Positions 37,408 to 49,738 of a stretch of DNA of 64,000 nucleotides are shown here, in pieces. The position numbers and the translations under genes were made by a program. This stretch comes from Benincasa hispida (taxonomy: Eukaryota; Streptophyta; Magnoliopsida; Cucurbitales; Cucurbitaceae): the NCBI RefSeq assembly GCF_009727055.1, contig NW_024064645.1, positions 1-64,000 on the forward strand. The letters run 5' to 3'. The number at the start of each line of letters is the position of its first letter. Positions within the stretch are counted from its first letter, which is position 1. The notes under the pieces are model-generated. The model saw only the letters and a list, made by a program, of their open reading frames with translations, was not told the origin of the DNA and did no database searches.

Positions 37408-37445
37408 CTGTCTCTTATACACATCTAGATGTGTATAAGAGACAG
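37408..37445. other. Second Tn5 mosaic-end adapter pair (library artefact)
   Basis: Identical 38-bp palindrome to the one at 25816. In the paralogous LTR the same two flanks (…ACAT and AATCAAAGGACC…) are separated by 221 bp of normal LTR, so this join is false. Confidence 0.97.
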
Positions 37446-37517
37446 AATCAAAGGACCACCCTCGATGGCAGAAGTTCCCAACTCACTCAGGATTGAGGTC
37501 ATGTTACCTATGGTCAT

Positions 37518-39391
37518 TGATAACTTGTAGAAATACAAGCTATTTATACTGCTTTATTTAGATATTGTGGCCAAAAGAGAGGAAAGTTGCGTCAATTGTA
37601 TGAAAATTAGCTAAGGAATACAATAATTACAAATTATCGCAAATACACCCACTAAAACCATTAAGATGGTAGAAAAGGATATTTCAAGTTTGTTTTGCAG
37701 AAAACCAAGTCACTCTATGCGCTCATGGCTCAAGAGAGAAAGATTAACACATCTACGTCACATTGTGCCCATAGTCAGGAATGAATAGACGATCAACGCA
37801 ATGACAGCGCAATGCGACAATCGATCCAGAGCTGAACTTCAACCGCATGCGGTAATAAAAACAACACCGCATGCAGGCACACGATCGAAAGATGCAAATG
37901 AGCAATGAAAACGCGGAGGATTGTGACACGTGTACAACTAACTGTTGTGCATATTTGACGAACTGATTGCATAACAGAAGGAATATTTATTCCACCATTT
38001 TCGGACTTTCCATAACAATAAAGTGGGGACCACAAGTCAGAGAGTCAAAGCCTTCAGCCTAAAAACACCCTTAAAGAATTCACTGAAAGATATACTTGAT
38101 ATGGGGGATAATTGATACGAGGCTATTGAGAGAGAGTTGATCTAAGTGCTGATCGAAGGAAATCCAGGAAGAGAAGAGACAAGGCCGAGAGGTGAGTCTC
38201 AGTGAAATTCTGCCAAATCCCTGTCGAGAAGCTCTGTACTTAGATCCCTTCTACCGGTTGAGCAAGCCTGAGAAGGAAGCTCATCCTTCCATTCACTCCA
38301 TCAATGCCGACAAGTGATTCTCCATTCCAGATCTGTGCCAAGGCATTGGTGCTTATTTGTATTTGTTTCTAACTCTCATTCATCATTTGTATTTCATCTT
38401 CTTAATCTTTTCATTCACAACCATGTATCAGACGCTAAATAGTATTATTGAATGTATCGATCATTTCCATTTACACTTCTCTGTCTATTTCCGTTCCTCC
38501 ATAAATCATTTTCTCCATGATGTTTTCTTAATCCCTTGTGATTAATATGAATTAAAAAAGTAACTTAATCCGTGCTAAAGAAATAAAGATGTTTAGCTAA
38601 AGCATGCTAGACGACATCTTCACCTGTGAGAGCAGAAATGAAGATGCCATTCTGATCTATCGAGAGAAGGTTAGAAGAATGCGTTAACTAAAGCAAGAAG
38701 TACTTCCAGAGAGGAAGCAACCTTGCATTCATTACGTTCGTCCCTGTTTTACCACATAGATGTGGGAAACGCGGCCGATCACCTAGAGATGTACGCCAAG
38801 AGAAAAATGGAACCGTACTTATGCCTTTAACGCAATTAAGGAACTTGCGAAGTTTGTACTAATTATCTTTTCTCTTTCTGTTTCATACATAAGACTTGCC
38901 ACCGCATAACATGATCTTTGTATAATCTTCACAGTCAGTCTCAACCTCGATATCTTGTATCATGAAACCTGTATCTTGTATCATCATAGCTTAGGTTTAT
39001 TTTATCACAATTTGCTTTTATCGCAATTTACTTTTACCGCAATTTACTTTATTATCGTATTTTTATCGCTTACCTTTACTTCATCACATTTTTAAATACT
39101 TGTACAAACAACCTTTTTATAAATTGAAAAACCCCTGGTCGCATATATCACAAATATAACGTAACTAATCTAAAACAATCCCTGTGTTCGACCTCGGATC
39201 ACACCGAGAAACTTGCGGTGAAATTATACTTGGTTTCAACACAAGAAAACTTATGACAGCGCACAACATACTACAAGAACATTCATTAATAACGCATATC
39301 TAGGAGTAGTATCGTATATCATTGCATAAAATCTATGACAACAAGTTTATGGCATGGATTTGTAGTTTATAGATTCAAAATCTACGTGTCA
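37518..39391 (+). mobile_element. 5' LTR of Athila-like element II
   Basis: Starts TGATAACTTGTAGAAATAC after 37517 and ends GTGTCA just before the primer-binding site; about 1.87 kb. Contains AATCCCTGTGTTCGACCTCG near its end, typical of this LTR class. Its first ~800 bp reappear in reverse orientation at 46372-47135. Confidence 0.7.
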
Positions 39392-39590
39392 AGTTTATGG
39401 CGCCGTTGCTGGGGAACTGGTAACGGGTACATGGACTTGAACCTTGCTTGCATCATTGTATAGTTTATGTCACACCAAGTTTATGGCACCATTGCTAGGG
39501 AACTGGTAACGGGGACATGGACTTGAACCTTGCTTGCATCATTGTATAGTTTATGTCACACCAAGTTTATTGTGCCGTTGTCGGGGATTG
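39392..39590 (+). promoter_or_regulatory. Triplicated primer-binding site, Athila-like element II
   Basis: TGGCGCCGTTGCTGGGGA at 39398-39415 matches the tRNA-Asp-type site used by Athila/Tat elements. An 86-bp unit is repeated, giving diverged copies at 39484-39501 and 39570-39587. Confidence 0.75.
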
Positions 39591-39781
39591 GTTAATGGTT
39601 TATTGTTTGAGTATGTTTGTGGTATTTTGCAGGACAGATCTCTTTGTACTGCTGTTCAACGCGAAGAGCAGTCTGATGGCTTAGGAGTGCTGGAGTGATC
39701 CAGAGATTCTAAGTGGACCCAAAGATCAAGTGTATTATTTTCATAAAAGTACATCAGGGCTGAATCAAGTGGTGAAGAAGC

Positions 39782-41485
39782 ATGGCTAATAATAATGAGG
39801 CTCCCGCAGGGAATCAAAGGGAAAATTGGCCAGCACAAGATTCCATATTTCTTGCTACTAACCGCAACGTTCCAATGAGAGACTATACGGCACCGGATTT
39901 CTATAACTTCTCACCAGGAATCTCAAGACTGACGGTTGAGAAGAATGTAAGCTTTGAAATCAGACCAATTATGCTGCAGATGATTTAGAATATGGGTCAA
40001 TTCGGAGGATTACAAGAAGAAAACCCACACACGCATTTGACGAATTTTGTAAACATGTGCAACGCATTCTCCATGCCTGATGTGACTCAAGAAAGACTTA
40101 GGTTATATCTTTTCCTGTATACATTGCGAGATGAAGCAAAGAGGTGGACTCAGTCGTTAGAACCGGATGAGATTAAAGCATGGGAATAGTTGGTTGACAG
40201 ATTCATGAACAGATTCTTCCCTCCAGTCGTCAACGCAAGGAGACGAAGGGATGTGTTGAATTTTTAGCAACAAGGTTATGATACTTTGAGCACCGCCTGG
40301 GTGCGTTTCAAACAATTAATAAAGAATTGTTCGCACATCGGGATTCTCAATAGCATTCTGATGGAGATGTTTTACAATGGCTTAGATCAATCAACGCAAG
40401 CAATTGCCGATGTCTTCGCAACAGAAGGATTGATGGATAGATCATATACGGAAACCAGAAGCATATTGGATTGCATCTCGTGACATTCTGATGACTGGAT
40501 TGATACCAATTTTGAGGAAAGTGGTTGGGAGCAGGAAAGAGTAGAAAGTGCCGATGTGTCAACTGATACAATGAGCACACTTTTCGATCAAATGACCACG
40601 ATGACTTCTCTCCTTCAGACGATGGCTAATCAACAGAGAAATCTCTCTCAAATATTAGTGCAAGTTAATGCGTTGACGCACGTGGCTGCAATGAATTACG
40701 TGCAATGTGGGGAGGGACATCCAGCAGAAGTTTATTTGTGGAATCAACAAGCCGTATACTCTATCCATAATGAGTCATTTGGCAACATCTACAACCCTGG
40801 CTGGTGGGATCACCTAACTTTAAGTTGGGACAGGAATTACAACCAGGGAAGCCATAGTTTGCATTAGAACAGTTATCATGGGGATCAAGGCAACTCTCCG
40901 GTCTTCATTTGTCAGGAATATAGCCCAGGTAACTCTCAAAGTATACAACCCTTTTACCAACCGTTCTTATATGATACCTCTTGCAGTACCTCGTCTTTAG
41001 AGACTTCACTGAAGCATTATATCGAAAATAACAAGGCAATTAGACAATTGCAAGCTGATTCCTTTAGAGGTTTGGAAGAGCAGATTGAACAGTTTGCAAT
41101 TGAGTTGAAAAATAAAGTGCTCGGTACGTTGCCTAGCAGTTCAGGAGCATCGGGGTTACGAGGTAAAGAGCAATGTCACGCAGTGACATTGAGGAGTGGT
41201 AAAACAACAGCCCCTGTGCTACCAGTACCAGATCAAACAATAATTCTAGCAAATTTAACTATCGATGATGACCAATCGATCAGTAGTGGAAAGACTACCA
41301 GTTCAGAAGCAAGTCCACCTACAAAAGATGAAGCTTCTCAAGACTTGAACTCTAAATTAACGCAACCTCTAGATAATGAAATGCAGCAAAGACAGGATCT
41401 CAATAAACAACCAATTCAACAAGAAGTACGGCAGTATCCTCCACCTTTCCTATCCAGGCTGAGGAAGAAAGACGATAGTAAATGA
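39782..41485 (+). pseudogene. Athila-like element II gag
   Basis: Starts MANNNEAPAGNQREN. The retrotransposon gag domain follows (GQFGGLQEENPHTHL, LYTLRDEAKRW, FFPPVVNARR, VRFKQLIKNCSH), then a Gln- and Ser-rich region and CHAVTLRSGK. The whole run stays in one frame but is cut by TAG at 39986, 40187, 40265 and 40865 and TGA at 40481 and 41483. Several TAG codons fall where related gag proteins have Gln. Inactive. Confidence 0.88.
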
Positions 41486-43573
41486 TTTCAGAGGTTCTTG
41501 GACGTTCTCCGACAGCTGCACATCAATATTCCCCTAATAGAAGTTCTGGAATAGATGTCGAGCTATGTAAAATTTCTCAAGGATATTCTTGCTAATAAAA
41601 GAAAGATCAGGGAAAATGAAAAAGTTGCGCTAACATATGAATGCAGCGCGCTGTTTCAAAACAATATCCCCACCAAAATGAAGGATCCTAGAAGTTTTAC
41701 ATTGCCTTGCACAATAGAAGGTAAGATGGTCGGAAACACGCTATTCGATTTAGGGGCAAGCATAAATCTAATGCCCTTGTCGATCTTTAAAAAGCTGGAT
41801 ATCGGTAATGCAAGACCAACAACGATCACACTACAGTTGGCCGATAGATCGATAACGCATCCTGAGGGCAAGATAGAGGATGTACTCGTACAAGTGGACA
41901 AGTTTATCTTCCCGACAGACTTTGTTATATTGGATTACGAAGCTGACAAAGAAGTACCTATCATCTTGGGCCGCCCATTCCTAGCAACAGGGCGAGCACT
42001 GATCGATGTGCAAAAAGGAGAACTGACCATCAGGGTCGACGATTAGGAAGTAAAGTTCAACGTTTTCAATGCGTTGAAGTACCTAAGTGATATAAAGAAT
42101 TGCCAGTATATTAAGGAACTGTGGGAAGAACCTTGGCACGAGTCCCCAGAAGAGCTAAAGGAAGAAGATTTTGGAATCGACACAATATTGGAGAAGGATT
42201 GCGCCGCAATTTATGTTGAATCACACTTTAAACCACCCAAGTTATCTGAACGAACTCACAACGCATCAAGTCATCTTTGGAAGAACCACCTATGCTAGAG
42301 TTAAAGTCGTTGCCTGTGCACCTTAAGTATGCTCTTGGGAGGTAACAACACGTTACCGGTTATCATTTCGGCCTTGCTGAGTAAGGAGAAAGAAGACGCA
42401 ATTCTACAAATCCTGAGAAATAACGCAAAGGCTTTAGGATGGACCTTGGTAGACATTCGAGGAATCAGTCCCTCGTATTGCATGCACAAGATTTTTCTAG
42501 AAGAAGAAAAGACAAGATTGATAGAAAGGCAACGACGTTTAAACCCTGCCATGAGGGAGGTCGTGAAAAAGGAAATAGTGAAGTGGCTTGACACAAGAGT
42601 CATCTACCCGATATCTGATAGTAGCTGGGTGAGCTTAGTACAGTGTGTTCCAAAGAAAGGGGGGATGACAATCGTCACCAACGACAAAAATGAATTAATT
42701 CCCACAAGAACTACAATTGGGTGGAGAAATTGTATGGATTATCGCAAGTTAAATTTGGCCACTAAAAAGGACCACTTCCCACTTCCGTTCATTGATCAAA
42801 TGTTGGACAGACTTGCGGGGAATGAATTCTTCTATTTTCTTGACGGCTATTCAGGGTACAACCAAATAGAAATTACACTGGAGGATCAAGACAAGACAAC
42901 TTTCACGTGCCCATTTGGTACGTTTGCATTCCGACGCATGCCATTTGGACTCTGTAATGCGCCAGGCACTTTTCAACGATCTATGATGGCGATATTCTCA
43001 GATTACTTGGAGGAGTTAGTCGAAGTATTCATGGACGATTTTTCAGTTTTTGGCAACAATTATGACTCCTGTATATCTAACTTGGAAAAGGTCTTGAAGA
43101 GATGCGTGGCAACAAATCTTGTTCTAAACTGGGAAAAATGCCACTTTGTGGTGGAAGAAGGAATTGTACTGGGTCATAAAATCTCGAAAGCAAGATTGGA
43201 AGTTGATCAGGCGAAAATTGACGCAATTTCCAAGCTACCTCCACCAGTGAACGTGAAGACACTTACGAGCTTTCTGGGACATGTTGGGTTTTATAGAAGA
43301 TTTATTCGCAATTTCTCCCAGATCGCAAGGCCCTTAAGTGCGCTCCTTGAAGCTGATCGAGAATATAATTTTGATGATCTGTGCACTAAAGCATTCAACA
43401 CATTAAAAGATGCGCTCATCACTGCACCCATTCTGGTTGCGCCGGACTGGACACAACCGTTTGCGTTGATGTGTGATGCGAGAGGATATGTTGTGGGCAT
43501 AGTATTAAGTCAGCGCAAGGACAAGGTATTGCATCCTATTTATTATGCAAGTAAAACATTGAATGATGCGTAG
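41486..43573 (+). pseudogene. Athila-like element II protease and reverse transcriptase
   Basis: Continues in the gag frame. An aspartic protease-like segment has FDLGASINLMP (Asp-Leu-Gly instead of Asp-Ser/Thr-Gly) near 41745, then ILGRPFLATGRALID. RT follows from about 42540, with WRNCMDYRKLN, FPLPFIDQMLDRL, FRRMPFGLCNAPGTFQ and the active site FMDDFSVFG near 43030. An RNase H start (DARGYVVG) precedes the frame end at 43573. TAG stops lie at 41552 and 42044, with a local double frameshift around 42262-42328. Confidence 0.9.
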
Positions 43574-45143
43574 GAGAACTACAACCACAGAGAAGGAAAT
43601 GCTCGTAGTGGTATTTGTATTAGAGGAATTCCCGACAGTACTTAATTGGAAAAAAAGTTGTGGTGTATACGGATCACTCTGCGATCAAATATCTGATGAA
43701 AAAGAAGGATGCAAAACCAAGGCTTATACGGTGGGTGTTGCTCCTACAAGAGTTTGACCTCGAGATCAAAGACCGAAAGGGTACCGAGAACCAAGTCATT
43801 GATCATTTGTCAAGATTGGAGAATTGCGAGGTTCAAGGGAAAGAAAAAGATAATGAAGAAAGATTCCCTGATGAGCTGCTGATGTCAGTAGACATTAATG
43901 TTCCCTGGTATACGGACATTGTGAATTTCATCGTTTGCGGTCAAATACCAGGTGATTATACTTACCAGCAGAAGAAGAAGCTAAGACATGATGTCAAATT
44001 TTATTTCTAGGACGATCCATTCCTATATCGACTTGGTCCTTATCATATATTACGTCGATGCATTCCTGAGCACGAAGTCAAGCACATTCTGGAGATGTTT
44101 CATGAATCCCCTTACGGAGGATACTTTGGGGGGCAGCGGACTGCCACAAAGGTCTTGCAGTGTGGCTATTTCTGGCCAACACTGTTTAAGGATGCCCATG
44201 CCTACGTTGTGCAATGTGACAGATGCCAGAGAACGGGGAATATGTCTAAAAGGAATGAAATGCCATTGNNNNNNNNNNNNNNNNNNNNNNNNNNNNNNNN
44301 NNNNNNNNNNNNNNNNNNNNNNNNNNNNNNNNNNNNNNNNNNNNNNNNNNNNNNNNNNNNNNNNNNNNNNNNNNNNNNNNNNNNNNNNNNNNNNNNNNNN
44401 NNNNNNNNNNNNNNNNNNNNNNNNNNNNNNNNNNNNNNNNNNNNNNNNNNNNNNNNNNNNNNNNNNNNNNNNNNNNNNNNNNNNNNNNNNNNNNNNNNNN
44501 NNNNNNNNNNNNNNNNNNNNNNNNNNNNNNNNNNNNNNNNNNNNNNNNNNNNNNNNNNNNNNNNNNNNNNNNNNNNNNNNNNNNNNNNNNNNNNNNNNNN
44601 NNNNNNNNNNNNNNNNNNNNNNNNNNNNNNNNNNNNNNNNNNNNNNNNNNNNNNNNNNNNNNNNNNNNNNNNNNNNNNNNNNNNNNNNNNNNNNNNNNNN
44701 NNNNNNNNNNNNNNNNNNNNNNNNNNNNNNNNNNNNNNNNNNNNNNNNNNNNNNNNNNNNNNNNNNNNNNNNNNNNNNNNNNNNNNNNNCATCAAATCTT
44801 AGAGGTTGAATATTTGATGTTTGGGGAAATTGCCTTCCATGGGCCCAGTTTCCACCATCAGAAGGTCATCATTATATCCTAAGTAGCGGTTGATTGATGT
44901 ATCAAAATGGGTTTGATGGCTCGCATGTACCAAAAATGATACGGCCATATGTGGGCGAAGTTTCTTAAGAAGAAATATTTTTGCTCAATATGGAGCGCCA
45001 ACGGCCTTAATCAGCGACGAGGGCTCTCACTTCATCAACGCATAATCATACCAAACCTGTTGCTAAATTTAAACGTCAGCTATAGAGTTTCGACTACTTA
45101 TCACCCACAGACTAATAGGCAGGTAGAGATTTCGAAACCATAG
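43563..45143 (+). pseudogene. Athila-like element II RNase H and integrase
   Basis: After a frameshift, RNase H continues ([17 protein letters not shown] at 43665, DHLSRLEN). Next are an integrase N-terminal zinc region (HESPYGGYFGG, CDRCQRTGN) and, past the N gap, a decayed core (VSTTYHPQTNRQVEI) ending near 45143. The catalytic core after the gap is badly degraded. Confidence 0.85.
44269..44789. other. Assembly gap (521 N)
   Basis: Run of undetermined bases inside the Athila II integrase. Comparison with the Athila I integrase suggests that essentially no sequence is missing here. Confidence 1.
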
Positions 45144-46350
45144 AGATCAAACACATCTTGGAGACTACGGAGGCGACTTCGAGCGATGCATGGATACCAT
45201 TGACTTGGGTAATCAGGATTAAACCGCTTGCGAGGGAAGCGATTGCGGTAATTCTGAGAACTTCTTTCAGTCAGCATCCCTATCTACGTTTACTTGCTTT
45301 CTTTACAGTTTTTCTTTTACTGCTTTCTAAATTACGTATTCACTGCTTTTTAGAATTAGCCTTTAATGCTTTTTGTAAGTCTCTTCAATTTAAGTTTTCA
45401 TGTCATGATTAATTCCTTTATTTTGCATGCATTAGTAGCACTGTTCTTTAATTTTTGTGAATGATTGGATGAAACATTAAACATTGCAGAGTCTTTTCGA
45501 CTTTTCGTTGTTGACGAATTAAAAAGAAAATTAAAAACTGGTATGTAACGCGATGATGGGTGTATTGTGTGCTAACAAGAGACACCTTGCGTCCATTACA
45601 CTCAACTGCATTGCGTTGAGGGGTGTGTTGCGCGCGTGTGTGTCCTTTGCCCGTCCTTAGCAAAATACACTATGTTGAGGTAGTGTTGTGCTGGTAGCAA
45701 TACCGTGCACCCGATTCTCCAAAAATGTGTTTATTTAAGGGGTGTGTTACGGGGATGCATGCATTGTTGCCCATCCTCAGCAAAAATGTATTTGCGTTAA
45801 GGGAAGCACGTTGTTAATTTTTAATCGTGCACCCGTCTGAATCAGATTCAAAAGATAAATTCAATCCATCATTTTTCTAAGTTAATGATATTCTTTGATT
45901 CTTTGAACAAGCAACAATTTTTGTATTGCATTAATTTTTAATTATTTGTATACTCTGTTAATATTCGATACAATTGAGTAAATATTCTCTCCATTTGCCT
46001 GTGCTTTTTCTTTATCATCATTTGTCAATATTTGTGATGTTCTTGATCCTTTACTTTTGCATTATTCATTGCGTTGCCATGATATATAATATGTTTATAC
46101 TTAGAAACATTTCCCATACTTTATAAATTCTGACTAACACTTAGTTAATTCGTAGCTTAGCAGTACTTTACCTTTTATCTTTCAAAGTTCTGCTCAAACC
46201 TTCTTTTTGAAATTTGTTTTTCTAAGTGTTTGTCTATTCTATCCAAATAACGCAATTGGGACCATGCGCATCTCTAAATTTGGGGGTGGGGAAGGTCTGA
46301 GCAGATGAGATGAAGAATATGCGGTCTTTAAGAAAATGCGATCATTTTCT
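45144..46350 (+). mobile_element. Athila-like element II 3' non-coding region, broken
   Basis: Non-coding AT-rich sequence with several GCGTTG-containing stretches (45570-45800), then TAAATTTGGGGGTGGG at 46274-46290 followed by GAAGGTCTGAGCAGATGAG. A 19-base A run (46353-46371) ends it; the expected direct 3' LTR is not present. Confidence 0.55.
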
Positions 46351-46371
46351 ATAAAAAAAAAAAAAAAAAAA

Positions 46372-47877
46372 GCTTCCCTCTCAGGCTTGCTCAACCGGTA
46401 GAAGGGATCTAAATACAGGGCTTCTCGGTAGAGATTTGGCAGAATTGCACTGAGACTCATCTCTCGGCCTTGTCTCTTCTCTTCCTGGATTTACTTCGAT
46501 CAGCACTCAGATCAGCTCTCTCTCTATAGCCTCGTATCAATTATCCCCCGTATCAAGTATATCTTTTAGTGAATTCTTTAAGGGTATTTATAGATTGAAG
46601 GCTTTGACTCTCTGACTTGTGGTCCCCACTTTATTGTTATGGAAAGTCCGAAAATGGTGGAATAAATATTCCTTTTATTATGCAATCAGTCCATCGAATA
46701 TACACAACGGTTAGTTGTACACGTGTCACAATCCTCTGCATTTGCGTTGCTCATTTGCATCTTTCGATCGTGTGCCCGCATGCGGTGTTGTTTTTATTAC
46801 CTCATGCAGTTGAAGTTCAGCTTTAGATCGACTGTCGCATTGCGCTGTCATTGCGTTGATCGTCTATTCATTCCTGACTGATGGGCGCAATGCGATGTAG
46901 ATGCATTAATCTTTCTCTCTTGAGCCATGAGCGCATACGGTGACTTGGTTTCCTGCAAAACAGACTTGAAATATCTTTTTCTACCATCTTAATGGTCTTA
47001 GTGCGTGTATTTGTGATAATTTGTAATTATTGTATTCCTTAGCTAATTTTCATACAATTGACACAACTTTCCTCTCTTTTGGCCGCAATATCTAAATAAA
47101 GCAGTATAAATAACTTGTATTTTTACAAGTTATCACACCCCCAAACTTAGATATATACTTGTCCTCAAGCATATCTTCTACTAAGGGAAAAATGCTCAAT
47201 TCCTATCCTAAATTTTGCGTCGATTGGTTGCTCTGAATGCTCCACTTAGGCACATTACTCAACAACGCAATTTCCTTCTATCTTTGCTAATTCATATCAA
47301 AGCCCTACTTTATTCTTCTTTATAACAAATTTCTACTCAAAAATGCTTTTCTAGTTTTTAAAATAGAATGTTTACCTCTTCTTTGTCAGAACAACTTGAT
47401 GCATCTATATACTATGGTCAAATTTTGTGTCATTTATTAGAGACTGTTGGTCATGGCTACACTTTTCGTTTTGGCTTGTTCCCATGGGTGTCATGCGAAC
47501 ATCCAACTACGGTTGTATGCCAATTTCAACTTTAACTCATGAATTTCAGAGGAGTTGTCTCTTGCATTTTTTATTTTCTTTTGCATTTTTTTCTCTTTTC
47601 ATATTGTGTTGTTCTTGGAAACCCACCTTTCTTTTGGTTTGCTCCCACGAGTGTCATGCGAACATCCAACTACGAGCAGGTTCCTTTCACAACTAACTCT
47701 TATCAGGTTGGGAATGTTTTTGAAGTTTTCCCTTGCGCTGACATTGGAGTTTGTTGAATAATTTATTGAAATATAAATATATATATTAATTAATTTATTT
47801 ATTTATTTATAGAAAATGAATGCATTTTCTTAATGATCGCATATTTTTTATCTCATCTGCTCAGACCCTTCCCAAAA
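46372..47877 (-). mobile_element. Inverted Athila-like LTR plus 3' UTR
   Basis: 46372-47135 is the reverse complement of the first part of the 5' LTR at 37518. In minus orientation it starts TGATAACTTGTAAAAATAC at 47135, after a polypurine tract (47136-47150, CTAAGTTTGGGGGTG). 47151-47877 is the 3' UTR in minus orientation and carries the 43-nt motif at 47469-47511 and 47632-47674. It ends with the same GGTCTGAGCAGATGAG found on the plus strand at 46294. Confidence 0.7.
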
Positions 47878-47904
47878 TGATATACTTGATACAAATAAAG
47901 TGGG

Positions 47905-48507
47905 GTTTGAATCAGCGACCTGGCCACTCGCACCCATACAAATCAAAGGACCACCCTCACCTATGTTCCCAGCTAGTCACCTGATCTTACCCCTAAAATG
48001 AGAGGCTTATTGGGCCAGCGATAATGAGCTGCCCTCTCCTATGCAAATCTAAGGATAATTCAGAGTGAACAAGAGTTCATAGTTAACTTAGGATTAAGAT
48101 TAAGTTACCTAGGTCATCAATTAACGAAATAGTCAGTTTTATACATAAAACGACATTTAGAACGTAAAAAGTGACTATTTCATGGTTCAGTCTTATGCAA
48201 ACTCATTGCATAGGATGCCCCCACTTACATATCTCTATATGAATGATTCAGGATCACATACTAACTACAAAGTGGGCCGCATCCATATTGTCCCCAAAAC
48301 AAGGCACCCAACTTTATTCGTATATTATAGATCATTTTGGCTATATATTTGAACTTGATCCACATTTATGTCACTACATAAAGTTCAAACTATATTAAAT
48401 AGCCTCAGGACAGTTTATTGGATTCAAGATTACAATTTCAATAACAATTTTATCGAAAAACAAAACAGAATATGTTTATTAATTTACAAACTACGAGTTT
48501 TAGGACA
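47905..48507 (-). mobile_element. LTR fragment, minus orientation
   Basis: Carries the shared mid-LTR module and ends near a TTATGTCCTAAAACTCGTAG start (minus strand) at about 48507. Truncated at both ends and lies between the inverted Athila piece and the 5' LTR of the nested element. Confidence 0.6.
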
Positions 48508-49738
48508 TAAAATCATATTTATATCTAATTTCCTCTAAAATAATGTATCTCATACATTTATCTAATTATATCATATATAATTAACCAGTCCAATTATATC
48601 ATATATAATCGAACTTCCTCTTGTCAATTTGAACATTTAAAATTAACCCAAACACTGGTTCTCGACTTTATCCAAGCTACCCAGGGGACCTAATGGACTT
48701 GTGGCTTGAAGCTCCAACAGTCCGTGAATAGCTGACTAAACTCTTTAGCCACGAGATCCACCATTCGTTAACTGTCAGGCATTCCACTAAAGACCAACAG
48801 ATGAACTCTTCTTACCACAGATATATTTTTGTGTCCATTGGATATAACCAATCATGAGTATGATAACCCTTCACAAATACTCGTAAGTACAGCTGAGCCA
48901 AATTAACGTTTTGCCCCTATAGTTACATCTTACTCCATAAGTACCACTAATTCCTCTAATGAACAATATAACATTGTCCAATTATGTGTGAACACCTCTC
49001 GGGCTAAGAGAAGGTGTGTGGCACCACATCGTTCAAGACTCGAAATCAGCCCTTAAGGGAGCTATCTATCTACTTACCCTTGCCTTGGGGAAGGAGTGAA
49101 TTCCATCTTTTGTAGCTGAGTTCCCAGCTCTCAAACCAGATGAATCCTCAAAATGGTAGGTTTGAATCGGCGACCTGGCCACTCGCACCCATACAAATCA
49201 AAGGACCGCCCTCAATGGCAGGAGTTCCCAACTCACTCAGGATTGAGGTCATGTTACCTATAGTCATCGTAGTGAAGTGAAGTCTCTGTCATGAACGGTG
49301 TTATATAACGAGACGTTAACACTTCGTGGTCAGGTCTTATACAAACTCTTTGTATAGGACGCCCCCGCTCGCATGTCCCCAACACAAATAATCAAGATCA
49401 GATCATCTGTGACACATCACAACACTTGTGACCATTCCACAAAGCGAGCCGCATTTATAGCGTTACCGGGATAAGGTTTCCCTCCTATACCTATATAGTA
49501 TAGACCATTTTGGTTATCACTCAAGACATGATCCACTTGGATGTCACCACATACATGATTGAGTTACATACAAATAACCAGGGATTTTATGTTTATTGGT
49601 TTGTGGTAAAGTAAATAAAACAAGCAACTGAGCAAAAATACAAGATGTGAAGTAAATATCATATATTAACAACACAAGTGTCCGTACAAACTGTTTACAA
49701 ACTATAGGACACGAGACTTTAGAGCATCAACACCAACA
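48508..49738 (-). mobile_element. 5' LTR of nested element (truncated)
   Basis: In minus orientation starts TGTTGGTGTTGATGCTC at 49738, next to the ATTGT duplication. Matches 36945-37517 over its inner half. The last ~0.9 kb of the LTR, including the phased motif array, is missing at 48508. Confidence 0.75.

Larger units (their letters stand above)
36028..37517 (-). mobile_element. 3' LTR of nested element (interrupted)
   Basis: Same family as 33245-33950 and, from 36945 on, as 48508-49268. Contains an 11-copy CGATCGTTTAG-type array at 36446-36690. It is interrupted by the adapter at 37408-37445, where 221 bp present in the paralogue (48975-49195) are missing. It ends at 37517, where an Athila-like LTR starts. 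Confidence 0.8.
36028..49738 (-). mobile_element. 13.7-kb nested LTR-element insertion with 5-bp target duplication
   Basis: Begins TGAAGGATCTC and ends CACCAACA (TG…CA ends), flanked on both sides by ATTGT (36023-36027 and 49739-49743). The chromovirus integrase is continuous once one ATTGT and this segment are set aside. Ends are of the Copia I LTR family in minus orientation: 36028-37517 (3' LTR, broken by an Athila-like insertion) and about 48508-49738 (5' LTR, truncated). The original interior is replaced by other elements. Confidence 0.85.

Noticed and set aside
39782..42046. Readthrough or reassigned TAG codons encoding Gln in a functional gag-pol
   Set aside because: TGA stops, a double frameshift near 42262-42328 and a degraded integrase are also present, and the host genes use normal stops. 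Decay by C-to-T change explains it.
44202..44809. Long open frames across 44.2-44.8 kb
   Set aside because: They consist mainly of undetermined bases in the N gap.
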